DNA of 64,000 nucleotides from Bradyrhizobium sp. CCGB01 (GCF_024199795.1 NZ_JANADK010000001.1:2108001-2172000); one strand, 5' to 3'. Counted from the first letter of the stretch, positions 26,716-35,663 are shown. Notes: a model not told the origin generated them from the letters alone. Made by a program: numbers and translations.

Positions 26716-27921
26716 TCAATTCTTCAGGAGGTCGCCGAACGGCACCCAGCGGGTACCGTCGAAGCGGATCAGCTGGAGGCTCGTCATCGGCGTATAGTGC
26801 TCGGGCGAGTTGTTCACCGCGGTGCCGTTGATCAGCATCGGCAAGCGTACGTCCTTCATCGTCGTCGCCTGCTTCATCACGTTGGCGCGGGTGAGGTCGT
26901 TGCCGGAGGCCTTCAGCACCGTCACCAGCGTCTGGGCGATGGTGTAGCCATAGACGTTGAGCCAGTCGCTCTTGTTGGCGTCCGGCAGATATTTGTCCAT
27001 GAAGGCAGCCCATTCCTTATAGCCGGCATCGTCCTTCGACGCCGGATCGGTCGCGTCCTTCAGATACTGGCTGGAGATGACGCCGGTGGAGTTGTCCTTG
27101 CCGGCCGGCTCCAGTACGCCGCTGATCGAGGCCGAGACGTTGGAGATGATGGTGACGGGCTTCCAGCCGATCTCGCCGATCTTGCGGATCGCCTGCGCGG
27201 CAAATTTCGGCGTCGCCGCCACCAGCACGACGTCCGCGCCGGCGGTCTTCAGTTGCAGGATCTGGGTGTCGACGGTCGGCGCCGAGGTCTCATAGGCCGC
27301 GCGCGCGACGATCGCTTCGCCACCGCCGAGCCCTTCCTCCAGCGCTTTCAGGTAGTCCTTGCCGAGATCGTCGTTCTGATAGAGCACGCCGATCTTCGCA
27401 TTGGCGTGGCTCGCCTTGATGTATCTGGCGTAGGCGATGGCCTCGTCGCGGTAGGTTGGCTGCCAGCCGACGGTCCACGGAAAGTTCTTGGGATCGTCCC
27501 ACTTCGCCGCGCCAGAACCGAGGAAGAGCTGCGGCACCTTGCGGTCGTTGAGATATTTGTGCACGGCGCTGTTGGTCGGGGTGCCGACGCCGCCGAAGAT
27601 CAGCAGCACTTCCTCGCTCTCGACCAGGCGCCGCGTCTGCTCCACCGTCTTCGGCGGGCTGTAGGCATCGTCCGCGATGATCATCTGGATGCGCCGCCCG
27701 TTGACGCCGCCGTCGTCGTTCACCTTGCGAAAATAGGCCTCCGCGGATTTCGCGATCTGCGCGAACGCCGACACCGGACCGCTGAGCGGCGCGGTGGTGC
27801 CGATCTTGATGGTCTTGTCGTCGGCGCCGGGATCGTATTTCGCGGTTTGGGCAGAAGCGGTGCTGGCTGCGAGCAGCGGCAACAGGATGCAGGCCGCGCG
27901 AAAGCGGGCAAAGCGCGCCAT
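26716..27921 (-). CDS. ABC transporter substrate-binding protein, LivK type (orphan)
   Basis: 401 residues; signal peptide ending at ASTASA-QT, then IKIGTTAPLSGPVSAFAQIA. The ATG at 27921 follows a GGGGAGA site. No permease or ATPase gene adjoins it. It is a close relative in layout of the protein at 18558-19763 (shared segments such as GNDLTRANVMKQ and SGPxSAxxxI). First gene of the minus-strand operon reading away from the TetR gene, so expression is likely TetR-controlled. Confidence 0.9.
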   Translation of the reverse strand: MARFARFRAACILLPLLAASTASAQTAKYDPGADDKTIKIGTTAPLSGPVSAFAQIAKSAEAYFRKVNDDGGVNGRRIQMIIADDAYSPPKTVEQTRRLVESEEVLLIFGGVGTPTNSAVHKYLNDRKVPQLFLGSGAAKWDDPKNFPWTVGWQPTYRDEAIAYARYIKASHANAKIGVLYQNDDLGKDYLKALEEGLGGGEAIVARAAYETSAPTVDTQILQLKTAGADVVLVAATPKFAAQAIRKIGEIGWKPVTIISNVSASISGVLEPAGKDNSTGVISSQYLKDATDPASKDDAGYKEWAAFMDKYLPDANKSDWLNVYGYTIAQTLVTVLKASGNDLTRANVMKQATTMKDVRLPMLINGTAVNNSPEHYTPMTSLQLIRFDGTRWVPFGDLLKN

Positions 27922-28032
27922 GACGTCGTCTCCCCAAATTGCTCTCCGCCTCTCATGGAGCGGAGTTGAAACGCGAGAACAGCGCCCGAAAGCGGACTTG
28001 CGGGCCGCGACCGTTGTCGCCAGATTGACGAA

Positions 28033-28048
28033 ACGAACGATCGTTCGT
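28033..28048. promoter_or_regulatory. TetR-type operator, distal copy
   Basis: Perfect 16-base palindrome ACGAACGATCGTTCGT in the divergent region between the binding-protein operon and the TetR gene. It shares the 14-base core CGAACGATCGTTCG with the second site; centres are 27 bases apart. Confidence 0.75.
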
Positions 28049-28052
28049 ACGG

Positions 28053-28082
28053 TTGACTAGCGAACGATCGTTCGTTAGTCAA
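28053..28082. promoter_or_regulatory. TetR-type operator, extended copy next to the regulator gene
   Basis: A 30-base inverted repeat with a single mismatched pair (positions 28060/28075). The core is CGAACGATCGTTCG (28061-28074), flanked by TTGACTA on the left and TAGTCAA on the right. It ends 5 bases before the TetR start codon. TTGACT at 28053 could also serve as a -35 element, so promoter and operator may coincide. Confidence 0.75.
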
Positions 28083-28087
28083 GCCGG

Positions 28088-28789
28088 ATGGCTGTCCACA
28101 CCTCCAGCGCAGCGGAAGCGGCTGCGCCCACCACCCGCGAGCGCATCCTGAGCGAAGCGCTTAATCTGTTCGCGCAGAGCGGCTATGGCGGCGCCTCGAT
28201 GCGCGAGCTGGCGCGTCGCGTCGGCATCCGCGAAAGCAGCCTCTACAATCATTTCTCCGGCAAGGCCGCGATCCTGGAAGCGATCGTCAGCGAGCACGGT
28301 CCGGCCAGCTCGGCGAGCCGGCTGGAGGAGCCGCGCTACAGGCAGCTCGCGCGGCAGCCCGCCGCGCTCTGCCGGCAGTTTGCATTGGACCTCGTCGAGC
28401 AATGGTCCGACCCGCGCGAGCATCAGTTCCAGAAGGTCATCACCGCCGAGCGTAACCGCGTACCCGGCATTCGCGCCAAATTCGCCGACCATTTCTATGC
28501 GCGCGAGCAGAGCATGATGACGGATTATTTTCGCGGCTTCGCGCTCGCCGGTTTGGTCAAGACGCCTGACCCGCGCGAGACCGCGCGCCTGTTCGCCGCC
28601 GGCCTGATCTACATCCGCCTCGAGCATTACGTGATGGGCGCGGCACCTTCGCCGCGGCCGAAGGTGATCGAGGCGATCGACCGCTATCTCGCCTTCTTCC
28701 TGTCGCTGATCGCGGCGGATGGCGGCACGAACGACAACAAGAAACGAAGAACCAAGGGAGAGAATCGTGGCAAGGCTGCCCCTGATTGA
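28088..28789 (+). CDS. TetR/AcrR family transcriptional regulator
   Basis: 233 residues. The N-terminal helix-turn-helix is clear (RERILSEALNLFAQSGYGGA, then MRELARRVGIRESSLYNHF), followed by a helical ligand domain. The start lies only 5 bases after a 30-base palindrome and has no clear ribosome-binding site, so the message may be nearly leaderless. It probably represses itself and the divergent operon starting at 27921 through two operators. Its 3' end overlaps the start of the next gene. The inducer is likely an acyl-CoA or aromatic compound, given the neighbours. Confidence 0.9.
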   Translation: MAVHTSSAAEAAAPTTRERILSEALNLFAQSGYGGASMRELARRVGIRESSLYNHFSGKAAILEAIVSEHGPASSASRLEEPRYRQLARQPAALCRQFALDLVEQWSDPREHQFQKVITAERNRVPGIRAKFADHFYAREQSMMTDYFRGFALAGLVKTPDPRETARLFAAGLIYIRLEHYVMGAAPSPRPKVIEAIDRYLAFFLSLIAADGGTNDNKKRRTKGENRGKAAPD

Positions 28790-29318
28790 TCCGGAGACGA
28801 CCAGCGGCGACATCCGCGCCTCGTTCGACCGCATGCCGGTCAAGCTCAACATCTTTCGCATGATGGCCCATGCCGAGGCCAACATGATCCCGGCGATGCG
28901 GCTCGGCAATTCGATCCTGCACAAGCAGAAGCTCAGCGCGGTCAACCGCGAGCTTTTGATCTTGCAGGCCGCCCAGCTCGAAGGCGGCGCCTATGAATGG
29001 CGCCAGCACGTGCCGATCGCGCTCGGCGTCGGCTGCACGCAAGCACAGATCGATGCGGTCGAGCGCAGCGACTATGATGCCGCCGCGTTGAGCGAGGCCG
29101 AGCGCGCCTTGCTGAAGTTTGGCCGCGAAGTGGTCGAGAACGTCCGCGTTCCCGAGACGATCTTCGCTGCCATGCGCAAGCACTTCAGCGACCAGGAGAT
29201 CGTCGAGTCCATCGTCGCGCTTGGCTTCTACATGATGATGGCACGTCTCACCGAGGCCACCGAGACCGATCTCGATCCGGCAGCGGGCATGAAGGTCTAT
29301 GACGGCGGCAAGAAGTAG
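28767..29318 (+). CDS. Carboxymuconolactone decarboxylase family protein
   Basis: 183 residues starting at a GTG with an AAGGGAGAG site, overlapping the TetR gene by 23 bases. The family helix around RELLILQAAQLEGGAYEWRQHV is present, but the redox CxxC pair of the AhpD branch is absent, so a peroxidase role is unlikely. The C-terminal FYMMMARLTEATETD segment is typical of the CMD-like group in aromatic or ring-cleavage pathways. Exact reaction unknown. Confidence 0.85.
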   Translation: MARLPLIDPETTSGDIRASFDRMPVKLNIFRMMAHAEANMIPAMRLGNSILHKQKLSAVNRELLILQAAQLEGGAYEWRQHVPIALGVGCTQAQIDAVERSDYDAAALSEAERALLKFGREVVENVRVPETIFAAMRKHFSDQEIVESIVALGFYMMMARLTEATETDLDPAAGMKVYDGGKK

Positions 29319-29327
29319 GCGGCTGAG

Positions 29328-30173
29328 ATGACGGAAACCGACAGCAAACCGGAGCGCTACGTCCGTCCGCCGAGCGCGGAGTCCTTGGGCGAAGCGCCGG
29401 GCAGGGGACGCCTGAAGGGGCGCCGCATCCTGATCGTCGGCGGCGGCCAGCGCGTGTTCGACGCCGCCACCGATCCGATCGGCAACGGCCGCGCCATGAG
29501 CATTCTATGCGCACGCGAGGGCGCGAAGGTCGCGGTCGCCGACCTCAACCACACGTCCGCGCAGCAGACCGTCAAGCACATCACCGACGAAGGCGGCGAG
29601 GGCTTTGCCATCACGGCCGACGTCACGTCGGAAGCCGACGTCCGGCGCATGATCGACGAAGCCCATCGCACCATGGGTGGCCTCGACGGCATGGTCCTGA
29701 ACATCGGTACCTTCGGCAAGACCGGGCTCGATAATGTCAGCCCTGAGGAGTGGAACAGGATCTACGACGTCAACGTCCGCGGCCCGATGCTGTGCTGCCG
29801 CGCGGCCCTGCCGAAGTTCGACAATGGCGGCGCCATCGTCTTCATCTCCTCGATCGCCGCGCTGAAGGCGGGCTCGCAGATGGCGGTGTACGACTCGTCG
29901 AAAGCTGCGCTCGGCGGCCTGATGCGCAACATCGCCCATCTCGGATCGCGCCGCGGCATCCGCGCCAACCTCGTCTATCCCGGTCTCGTCGACACCCCCA
30001 ACGGCCGCGAAGCCGGCGCCGGCCGTCCCAACCGCGGCAAGGGCCACGTCCCCTTCGGCCGCCAGGCCACCGCGTGGGAGATCGCCTATGCCGTGCTGTT
30101 CTTCCTGTCGGACGAAAGCGTCTACGTCACCGCACAGACGCTCGCGGTGGATAGCGGTTTGAGCGGAATGTAA
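29328..30173 (+). CDS. SDR family oxidoreductase with extended Rossmann loop
   Basis: 281 residues. The nucleotide motif is stretched: VGGGQRVFDAATDPIGNG (37-54) in place of TGxxxGIG, and the usual NAG is NIG (125-127). Catalytic Ser175, Tyr188 and Lys192 are present. It starts 9 bases after the preceding gene in the TetR-led plus-strand operon. A dehydrogenase step in the same pathway is inferred. The N-terminus carries about 30 extra polar residues. Confidence 0.88.
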   Translation: MTETDSKPERYVRPPSAESLGEAPGRGRLKGRRILIVGGGQRVFDAATDPIGNGRAMSILCAREGAKVAVADLNHTSAQQTVKHITDEGGEGFAITADVTSEADVRRMIDEAHRTMGGLDGMVLNIGTFGKTGLDNVSPEEWNRIYDVNVRGPMLCCRAALPKFDNGGAIVFISSIAALKAGSQMAVYDSSKAALGGLMRNIAHLGSRRGIRANLVYPGLVDTPNGREAGAGRPNRGKGHVPFGRQATAWEIAYAVLFFLSDESVYVTAQTLAVDSGLSGM

Positions 30174-30268
30174 GACGAAAGCGCAATCTGGCACCGCGGC
30201 ATTCGACGCCCTCGGCGAAGCAGAAGACTCTCATCACTGCGACGACCCGCAATCGTCGTCGGGGTCTG

Positions 30269-30535
30269 CTATGCGTTCATCTGCTCGAGTGCTTTCAGGA
30301 GATCCTCGCATGCCTTCTCGGCTTCAGCGAAGGTTTTGAAGGGGGAGCCGCCAAGTTTGACTGCGGACTTGTTCCCTTCGACCGGTCGCCATGAGGCAAC
30401 CAGGCCCGGCTTTCCGTGAAGGCCAGGACCGGTGCGGTCTTCGTTGCTGATCACAAACGAAAATCCGCCGCTGCACGCCATCCAGATTTCAAGCTCATTC
30501 ACCGGAGTATCGACGCGAGCAAAGAGCAGGGCCAT
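30269..30535 (-). CDS. Small conserved-looking hypothetical protein
   Basis: 88 residues, soluble, with a Trp/Phe-rich N-terminal half (IWMACSGGFSFVISNEDRTG) and a C-terminal helix (FAEAEKACEDLLKALEQMN). No family recognised with confidence. It stands alone, reading toward the SDR gene. Amino-acid composition looks genuine and no competing gene overlaps. Confidence 0.6.
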   Translation of the reverse strand: MALLFARVDTPVNELEIWMACSGGFSFVISNEDRTGPGLHGKPGLVASWRPVEGNKSAVKLGGSPFKTFAEAEKACEDLLKALEQMNA

Positions 30536-30595
30536 ATGACTCTCCAGAGTTTTGCTTCGCGAGAGTTTTGCTCCGCGGGTGCAAGTCGTCAGTGC

Positions 30596-30793
30596 CTACC
30601 TGTGCGAATCCCGGACGGCCGCAACGCCCGGGGTCTCTGATCCCTCGGCTCTCCATGCCGCCAAGTCGCCCGGGAGCAGAACGGGATCGCTCTCAACATG
30701 CTTGTTGCGGCGAACTCCCAAGCCGATGAGCCCGCCGAATACAAACGCGGAACCTGCAATTATCAACCAGTGCGGCAAGTCCAACACGGGCAT
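30596..30793 (-). CDS. Small hypothetical single-pass membrane protein
   Basis: 65 residues with one hydrophobic segment (WLIIAGSAFVFGGLIGLGV, 9-27) followed by a basic stretch and a soluble tail. The ATG at 30793 has a GGGAGA site 6-7 bases upstream. It may share a transcript with the small gene at 30269. Function unknown. Confidence 0.55.
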   Translation of the reverse strand: MPVLDLPHWLIIAGSAFVFGGLIGLGVRRNKHVESDPVLLPGDLAAWRAEGSETPGVAAVRDSHR

Positions 30794-31146
30794 TGCAATT
30801 CTCCCACTGAAAGGAGGGCGTTACGCAATTGCCTGCCGAAGCGTGAGCCGATTACCGTTATTCAAGTGTATGGACTATTCCCGTACTCCAAGCGCCGTGC
30901 AAGGCACCCAAAAGGGGTAGCTTCTCGACCTAAATTGCCGCCAACGAAGGCAACGGGAAGCAGCCGCTCCGTTGGTCGGCGCCCGCTCCCATCCGTACCG
31001 CCATCACGAGATACAGATTGCGCGTCATGGCCATATCGCCTAATGATGTTGTACAAATGACCAAATAAGATGGTCGCGCGTTAAAGTCGCGATCGTGGAG
31101 CGCCGCCCGTGTGCGGGGGCAGCCGGGTTGAGGGGGATATCGCAGC
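30794..31146. other. Intergenic region upstream of aroE-like gene
   Basis: 353 bases, locally more AT-rich than the genes (especially 31030-31075). It should hold promoters for the small minus-strand gene and the aroE-like gene. I see no strong repeat or RNA gene in it. Confidence 0.4.
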
Positions 31147-31989
31147 ATGCCGCAGGCAGATGGTTTTGCTTTGGCTGGCGTGATCGGCATGCCGGTCGCG
31201 CATTCGCGCTCGCCGGTCATTCATAATTACTGGCTGCAGGCCCATGGCATCCGCGGCGCCTATGTGCCGCTCGCGGTTGAGCCGGAGCGGCTCGACGATG
31301 CGCTTTCCGGGCTCGTCGCGCTCGGGTTCCGCGGCTGCAACGTCACCATGCCGCACAAGCAGACCGCGATGCCGAAGCTCGACCGCGTCAACGAGACGGC
31401 GAAGCGCATCGGCGCCGTCAACACCATCGTCGTCGAGCAAGACGGCACGCTCTCCGGCTTCAACAATGACGGCAACGGCTTTGTACAAAGCCTGCGCGAT
31501 GCGAAGCCCGGCTGGCGCGGCGAGGCCGGGCCGATCCTGCTGCTGGGCGCCGGTGGCGCCTCGCGCGCCGTGGTCGTGGCGCTGCTGGAGAACGGCGCGC
31601 GCGAGATCCGCATCGCCAATCGCACGCCGGAAAAGGCGCAGGCCATCGCGACCGAATTCGGCTCCGCCATCAGCACCGTAGCGTGGGACGCTCGCGGCGC
31701 CGCGCTCGCCGACGTCGCCCTGCTCGTCAATTGCACCGACCGCGGCATGGTCGGTAAGGGCGCGCTCGAGATCGACCTGTCGCGCCTGAGGCCCGAGACG
31801 CTCGCCGCCGACCTCATCTACACGCCGCTCGAAACGCCGTTCCTGGCTGAAGCTCGTGCGCGGGGCTGCACCACGGTGAATGGGCTTGGCCTGTTGCTCA
31901 ACCAGGCCCGGCTCGCCTTCAAGGCCTGGTTCGGCGTCATGCCCGACGTGACGCCCGAGCTGATCAAAGCCATCGAGGCGACGTTCTGA
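31147..31989 (+). CDS. Shikimate/quinate dehydrogenase family protein (AroE-like)
   Basis: 280 residues. Substrate residues are readable: S20 and S22 in SRSP, K71 in NVTMPHK, N92 in AVNT and D108 in FNNDGNGF (AroE usually has NTD here). The NADP-binding loop is LLLGAGGASRA, followed by IANRTPEKA. It reduces 3-dehydroshikimate or oxidises shikimate/quinate. Because it sits among catabolic genes rather than aromatic-biosynthesis genes, a catabolic role or a second isozyme is likely, so I do not assign the symbol aroE. Confidence 0.9.
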   Translation: MPQADGFALAGVIGMPVAHSRSPVIHNYWLQAHGIRGAYVPLAVEPERLDDALSGLVALGFRGCNVTMPHKQTAMPKLDRVNETAKRIGAVNTIVVEQDGTLSGFNNDGNGFVQSLRDAKPGWRGEAGPILLLGAGGASRAVVVALLENGAREIRIANRTPEKAQAIATEFGSAISTVAWDARGAALADVALLVNCTDRGMVGKGALEIDLSRLRPETLAADLIYTPLETPFLAEARARGCTTVNGLGLLLNQARLAFKAWFGVMPDVTPELIKAIEATF

Positions 31990-32014
31990 ACCGCGTGCCG
32001 GGGAGTTTTGCGCC

Positions 32015-32860
32015 ATGACACTGCCGGCGTCTCCCAGGATCGACTGCCACATCCATGCCATCGATCCCGCCCGCTTTCCTTACCGGGCTGACACGCCATA
32101 CCGTCCGAGCGGGCAGGAGATCGCGCCCGCGGCGCAGCTCATCCGCGTCTTCGACGCCTTCGACGTCAGGCACGCGCTCGTGGTCGCCACCAACACCGGT
32201 TACGGCAGCGACAGCCGCATCCTGCTCGACACCTTGAGTCAGGGCGGCGGCCGCTTCAAAGGCGTCGCCGTGGTCGAGAACGACGTCGACATCAAAGAGC
32301 TGGAGCGTTTGAAAGCCGCAGGCATCGTCGGCGTCGCCTTCAACGTACCATTCCATGGCGCCGATTATTATCGCAACACGGCGCCGCTGCTGGAGAAGCT
32401 GACCAGCCTCGGCCTGTTCCTCCAGATCCAGGTCGAGCAGGACCAGTTGCTCGACCTGCTGCCGCTCATTGAAAAATCAGATGTGCGTCTGGTGTTCGAC
32501 CATTGCGGGCGGCCGTCGGTCGCGCAGGGCTTGAGGGGCAAAGCATTCCAGGCGCTGCTGGCGATCGGCCGCGAGCGCGACGCGCACATCAAGCTGTCCG
32601 GCTACTACAAATTCTCGCAGCAGCCGCATCCTTATGAGGACACCTGGCCGTTCATCGCGGCCCTCGTCGAGGCCTTCACGCTCGATCGCTGCGTTTGGGG
32701 ATCAGACTATCCATTCCTGCGCGCGCCTGAACGGCTCGATTACGGGCCGCTGCTCGCGGTGCTGACAAAGCTGTTTCCGGACGCGGGCGATCAGCATCGC
32801 CTGCTGTGGCGAACGCCGGCAAGGCTGCTCGATTTCGACGACACGACAGATCGATCATAA
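32015..32860 (+). CDS. Amidohydrolase family protein (pyrone-dicarboxylate lactonase-like)
   Basis: 281 residues with the metal-binding H12-x-H14 in DCHIHAIDP, VVENDVDIKEL, a conserved VFDHCGRPS loop and the C-terminal WGSDYPFLR containing the catalytic Asp. This pattern matches the amidohydrolase-2 group that includes 2-pyrone-4,6-dicarboxylate lactonase. It starts 25 bases after the aroE-like gene and is followed 27 bases later by a binding protein, so the three likely form an operon for uptake and hydrolysis of a cyclic acid or lactone. Confidence 0.87.
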   Translation: MTLPASPRIDCHIHAIDPARFPYRADTPYRPSGQEIAPAAQLIRVFDAFDVRHALVVATNTGYGSDSRILLDTLSQGGGRFKGVAVVENDVDIKELERLKAAGIVGVAFNVPFHGADYYRNTAPLLEKLTSLGLFLQIQVEQDQLLDLLPLIEKSDVRLVFDHCGRPSVAQGLRGKAFQALLAIGRERDAHIKLSGYYKFSQQPHPYEDTWPFIAALVEAFTLDRCVWGSDYPFLRAPERLDYGPLLAVLTKLFPDAGDQHRLLWRTPARLLDFDDTTDRS

Positions 32861-32887
32861 AAAGAAAGCAAAGGGGAGGAGGACATC

Positions 32888-34042
32888 ATGAGGCATCTTG
32901 CAGGGGCATTCGGCATCGCGCTCGCGGCATCGCTGTTATCAGGTGCAGCCGCCGCGCAGGGTACGGTCTACATCCCCGATGTCATCGAGCTCTCCGGCCC
33001 CGGCGCGGTGTCCGGCACCAACTGGCGCGACGGCGTCGCGCTCGCGGTCGACGAGATCAACGCCGCCGGCGGCATTCTGGGCCGAAAAATCCAGACCGAG
33101 CATCTCGACACCCAGAGCAACCCCGGCATCTCGCGCGCACAGGTGCAGAAGGTCCTGGACAAGGATCCCTATGTCGTGCTCGGGCCGATCTATTCCGGCT
33201 CGGTCAAGGTCAACATGGCGCTGACGCAAGCGGCCGAGATCCCGCAGATCGTCGGCGCCGAGGCCGCCGATATCACCACGCAGGGCAACCCATGGGTGTT
33301 CCGCACCGCCTTCGGCCAGCAATTCTCGATGCCGAAGATCGCCAACTACCTGCACGACAAGCTCAAGGTGAAGACTGTTGCGGTTCTCTGGGTCAACAAT
33401 GATTTCGGCAAGGGCGGCCACGACAATTTTGTGAAGGAGATGAAGTCGCGCAACATCGAGGTTGCGGCCGACATCTCCACCGAGCAGGGCCAGGTCGATT
33501 TCGGCTCCGATGTCATCAAGCTGAAGGGCGCCAAGGCCGACGCGATCTTCGTCTATACCAACGAGGAGGAGAGCGCGCGCTTCCTGATCGAGGCCAAGCG
33601 GCAGGGCCTGACGACGCCGCTGTTTGGGGAGACCACGCTGCTCAGCCAGAAGGTGGTCGAGCTCGCCGGCCCCGCCGCCAATGGCGTGCGCGGCCATGTC
33701 GGCCTTTCCGCCGATGCACCGGTGCCGGCGATCGAGGATTTTGCGGCGAAATTCACGGCGCGCTTCAAGTACCGGCCCGATCACAACGGCATCAAGGGCT
33801 ACACCGCGGTCTATCTCGTCAAATACGTCACCGAAAAGATCGGCAAGTTCGACAGCAAGGCGTTTGGCGCGGCGATGAAGGGCCTGACCCTGAGGCCGGA
33901 TAAGGCCCCCGGCATGCTGATGGAGGCGAGCTGGGACCAGAACGGCGACATCGACCGCGCCAGTTTCCTCGCCGAGATCGTCGACGGCAAGCAGAAGATC
34001 GTCGAGACATTGCCGAAGCTGAAGGTCGGCAAGGGGGAGTGA
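32888..34042 (+). CDS. ABC transporter substrate-binding protein, LivK type (orphan)
   Basis: 384 residues with a signal peptide ending at AAAQG and the mature start VYIPDVIELSGPGAVSGTNW. A very strong GGGGAGGAGG site precedes the ATG at 32888. The segment LKGAKADAIFVYTNEEESARF is the usual inter-lobe region. No membrane components adjoin, so it must use an importer encoded elsewhere (possibly the one at 13291-18333). Ends convergently with the MarR gene. Confidence 0.9.
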   Translation: MRHLAGAFGIALAASLLSGAAAAQGTVYIPDVIELSGPGAVSGTNWRDGVALAVDEINAAGGILGRKIQTEHLDTQSNPGISRAQVQKVLDKDPYVVLGPIYSGSVKVNMALTQAAEIPQIVGAEAADITTQGNPWVFRTAFGQQFSMPKIANYLHDKLKVKTVAVLWVNNDFGKGGHDNFVKEMKSRNIEVAADISTEQGQVDFGSDVIKLKGAKADAIFVYTNEEESARFLIEAKRQGLTTPLFGETTLLSQKVVELAGPAANGVRGHVGLSADAPVPAIEDFAAKFTARFKYRPDHNGIKGYTAVYLVKYVTEKIGKFDSKAFGAAMKGLTLRPDKAPGMLMEASWDQNGDIDRASFLAEIVDGKQKIVETLPKLKVGKGE

Positions 34043-34071
34043 GGACGTCCGCCTGCTCCGTAACTCCGCCC

Positions 34072-34596
34072 TCAGAGTTCGTCGAGCGCGGCCCATTGCG
34101 GGACGTGTGCGGCGAGCTTGTCGAGCAGGCGCTCGAATTCGCTGCGCTCGGAGCGGGTGAGGCAGGCCAGCATCGCGCGCTCCCGCTCGCGTAGGGCCGG
34201 GATGTATTTTGCGTAGAGCGCACGGCCGGCCGCCGTCATGAACAATTGCTGGCGGCGGCTGTCGGTCTTGTCGGCGGCGCGCCGTATCAGCTTCTTCTTC
34301 TCCAGCGCGATGATGCCGCGACTGATATTGGCCTTGAGATGGCCCGAGAATTCGCAGATCTCGCTCGCCGTCACGCCCTCGCGGAAATTCAGGAAGATCA
34401 GGGTCACGATCTCCGGTCGGGTCAGGCCAAGCTCCATCTCGATCCGCCGGAACGACGGCTCGCGATAGAAGTTCAGCACGTAGCCCATCCTGTAGGCGAT
34501 CTGCAGCTCGGTGCCGCCGATCACCGTGGAGAGCGGCTCGGGCACGGTCGGATCTGCCTTGCCTGCGCGGTGGGTCGATTTTCGAGATGGTCTCAT
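34072..34596 (-). CDS. MarR family transcriptional regulator
   Basis: 174 residues from the ATG at 34596 (the frame is open to another ATG at 34629). The winged helix region is visible: IEMELGLTRPEIVTLIFL, ASEICEFSGHLKANISRGI and LEKKKLIRRAADKTDSRRQQ (the wing). It is divergent from the alpha/beta hydrolase gene and a 14-base palindrome overlaps its start, so self-control and control of the hydrolase operon are likely. I favour 34596 because it places that palindrome at the promoter end of the gene rather than inside it; neither start has a strong ribosome-binding site. Confidence 0.87.
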   Translation of the reverse strand: MRPSRKSTHRAGKADPTVPEPLSTVIGGTELQIAYRMGYVLNFYREPSFRRIEMELGLTRPEIVTLIFLNFREGVTASEICEFSGHLKANISRGIIALEKKKLIRRAADKTDSRRQQLFMTAAGRALYAKYIPALRERERAMLACLTRSERSEFERLLDKLAAHVPQWAALDEL

Positions 34597-34603
34597 ATGA
34601 GAC
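34590..34603. promoter_or_regulatory. Candidate MarR operator over the regulator start
   Basis: Perfect 14-base palindrome GTCTCATATGAGAC. Its centre contains the ATG proposed as MarR start. It lies 88 bases upstream of the divergent hydrolase start at 34691. Confidence 0.6.
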
Positions 34604-34690
34604 TTTCTGGTTGCTTTCCGGTTCGGCATGATCTTAACATCGCCGCGCGGCCCGCAAGAACGGCCGTCGTCGATAGTTGTGGAGGATCGG

Positions 34691-35638
34691 ATGGAGGTGA
34701 CGCCGGCCGGGGCGAGAGCGGTGGACCCGTCGTGCGAGCGCGAGGTTCGTTGCTTCTATGCGGGCACGCCGGCGCATCCGGTCTATGTCGATCATTTGCA
34801 ATCGCCGCGCGCGGCCACGGGCAGGGCGCCCGTCGTCATGGTCCACGGCGCCGGCCACACCGGGACCTGCTATCTGGCCACGCCGGACGGTCGGCCGGGC
34901 TGGGCACAGCGGTTCGCGGCGGCGGGCCGCGACGTGTTCGTGCCGGACTGGCCCGGCCACGGCCGTTCGCCGCAGCCGGCGGACTTCCCGCGGCTCGGAA
35001 CGGAGGACGTCGCGACCTCGCTGCTGGCGCTGATCGAGCAGATCGGCCCTTCGGTGCTGCTGGTGCATTCGGCGAGCGGGCCGATGGCATGGTGGATGGC
35101 GGAGCGGCGTCCCGATCTCGTTCGTGCCGTGGTCGGCATTGCGCCGGGCCCGCCAGCCAACCTGCTGCGTGATCTGCCCGACGATCCCTCGGCGATCCTC
35201 GCTTTGCGGGATGACGCTGGCGCGGGTCATCCCGTCTATTCTGACGAGACCAGGCCCGTGCGGCTGACGGCGGAGTTTGCCGCGGCCTATTGGGCCAACG
35301 GGCCGCGCTTTCCGCAGCACGCGTTCGACAATTACTGCCGCTCGTTCGCGCCGGAGAGCGCGCGAATCCTCAACGAACGCTTCAACATCGGCGGACGCGG
35401 GCTCAGGATCGATGATCCCGAGCGTCTGCGTGACAGGCCGATCATGATCGTGACCGGAGATCACGACCCGCGCCACCCGAGCGAGATCGATGCGGCGACG
35501 GCCGCCTATCTCGGCGCGGAGTTCGCCTGGCTTCCGGAGCGCGGCATAGAGGGCAACGGACACATGATGATGGTCGAGGACAACAGCGACGATCTTGCCG
35601 CCATGATCCTGGCTTGGCTCGACGCCGTCAAAAGCTGA
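34691..35638 (+). CDS. Alpha/beta-hydrolase fold protein
   Basis: 315 residues. The oxyanion strand reads VVMVHGAGHTGTCY, the nucleophile elbow is LLVHSASGPMA (Ser after VH), and the late FNIGGRG and IMIVTGDHDPR segments plus GNGHMMMVED supply the acid and His. The ATG at 34691 has a GGAGGA site; the frame is open further upstream to 34628 but would overlap the divergent regulator. Likely an esterase or lactonase. It is followed 25 bases later by a binding protein, with which it forms a two-gene operon. Confidence 0.88.
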   Translation: MEVTPAGARAVDPSCEREVRCFYAGTPAHPVYVDHLQSPRAATGRAPVVMVHGAGHTGTCYLATPDGRPGWAQRFAAAGRDVFVPDWPGHGRSPQPADFPRLGTEDVATSLLALIEQIGPSVLLVHSASGPMAWWMAERRPDLVRAVVGIAPGPPANLLRDLPDDPSAILALRDDAGAGHPVYSDETRPVRLTAEFAAAYWANGPRFPQHAFDNYCRSFAPESARILNERFNIGGRGLRIDDPERLRDRPIMIVTGDHDPRHPSEIDAATAAYLGAEFAWLPERGIEGNGHMMMVEDNSDDLAAMILAWLDAVKS

Positions 35639-35663
35639 GATCTCGCATCGAAAGGGACGACAG

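Noticed and set aside
28767..29318. AhpD-type alkylhydroperoxidase
   Set aside because: The CxxC redox motif is missing; only the broader carboxymuconolactone-decarboxylase fold is supported.
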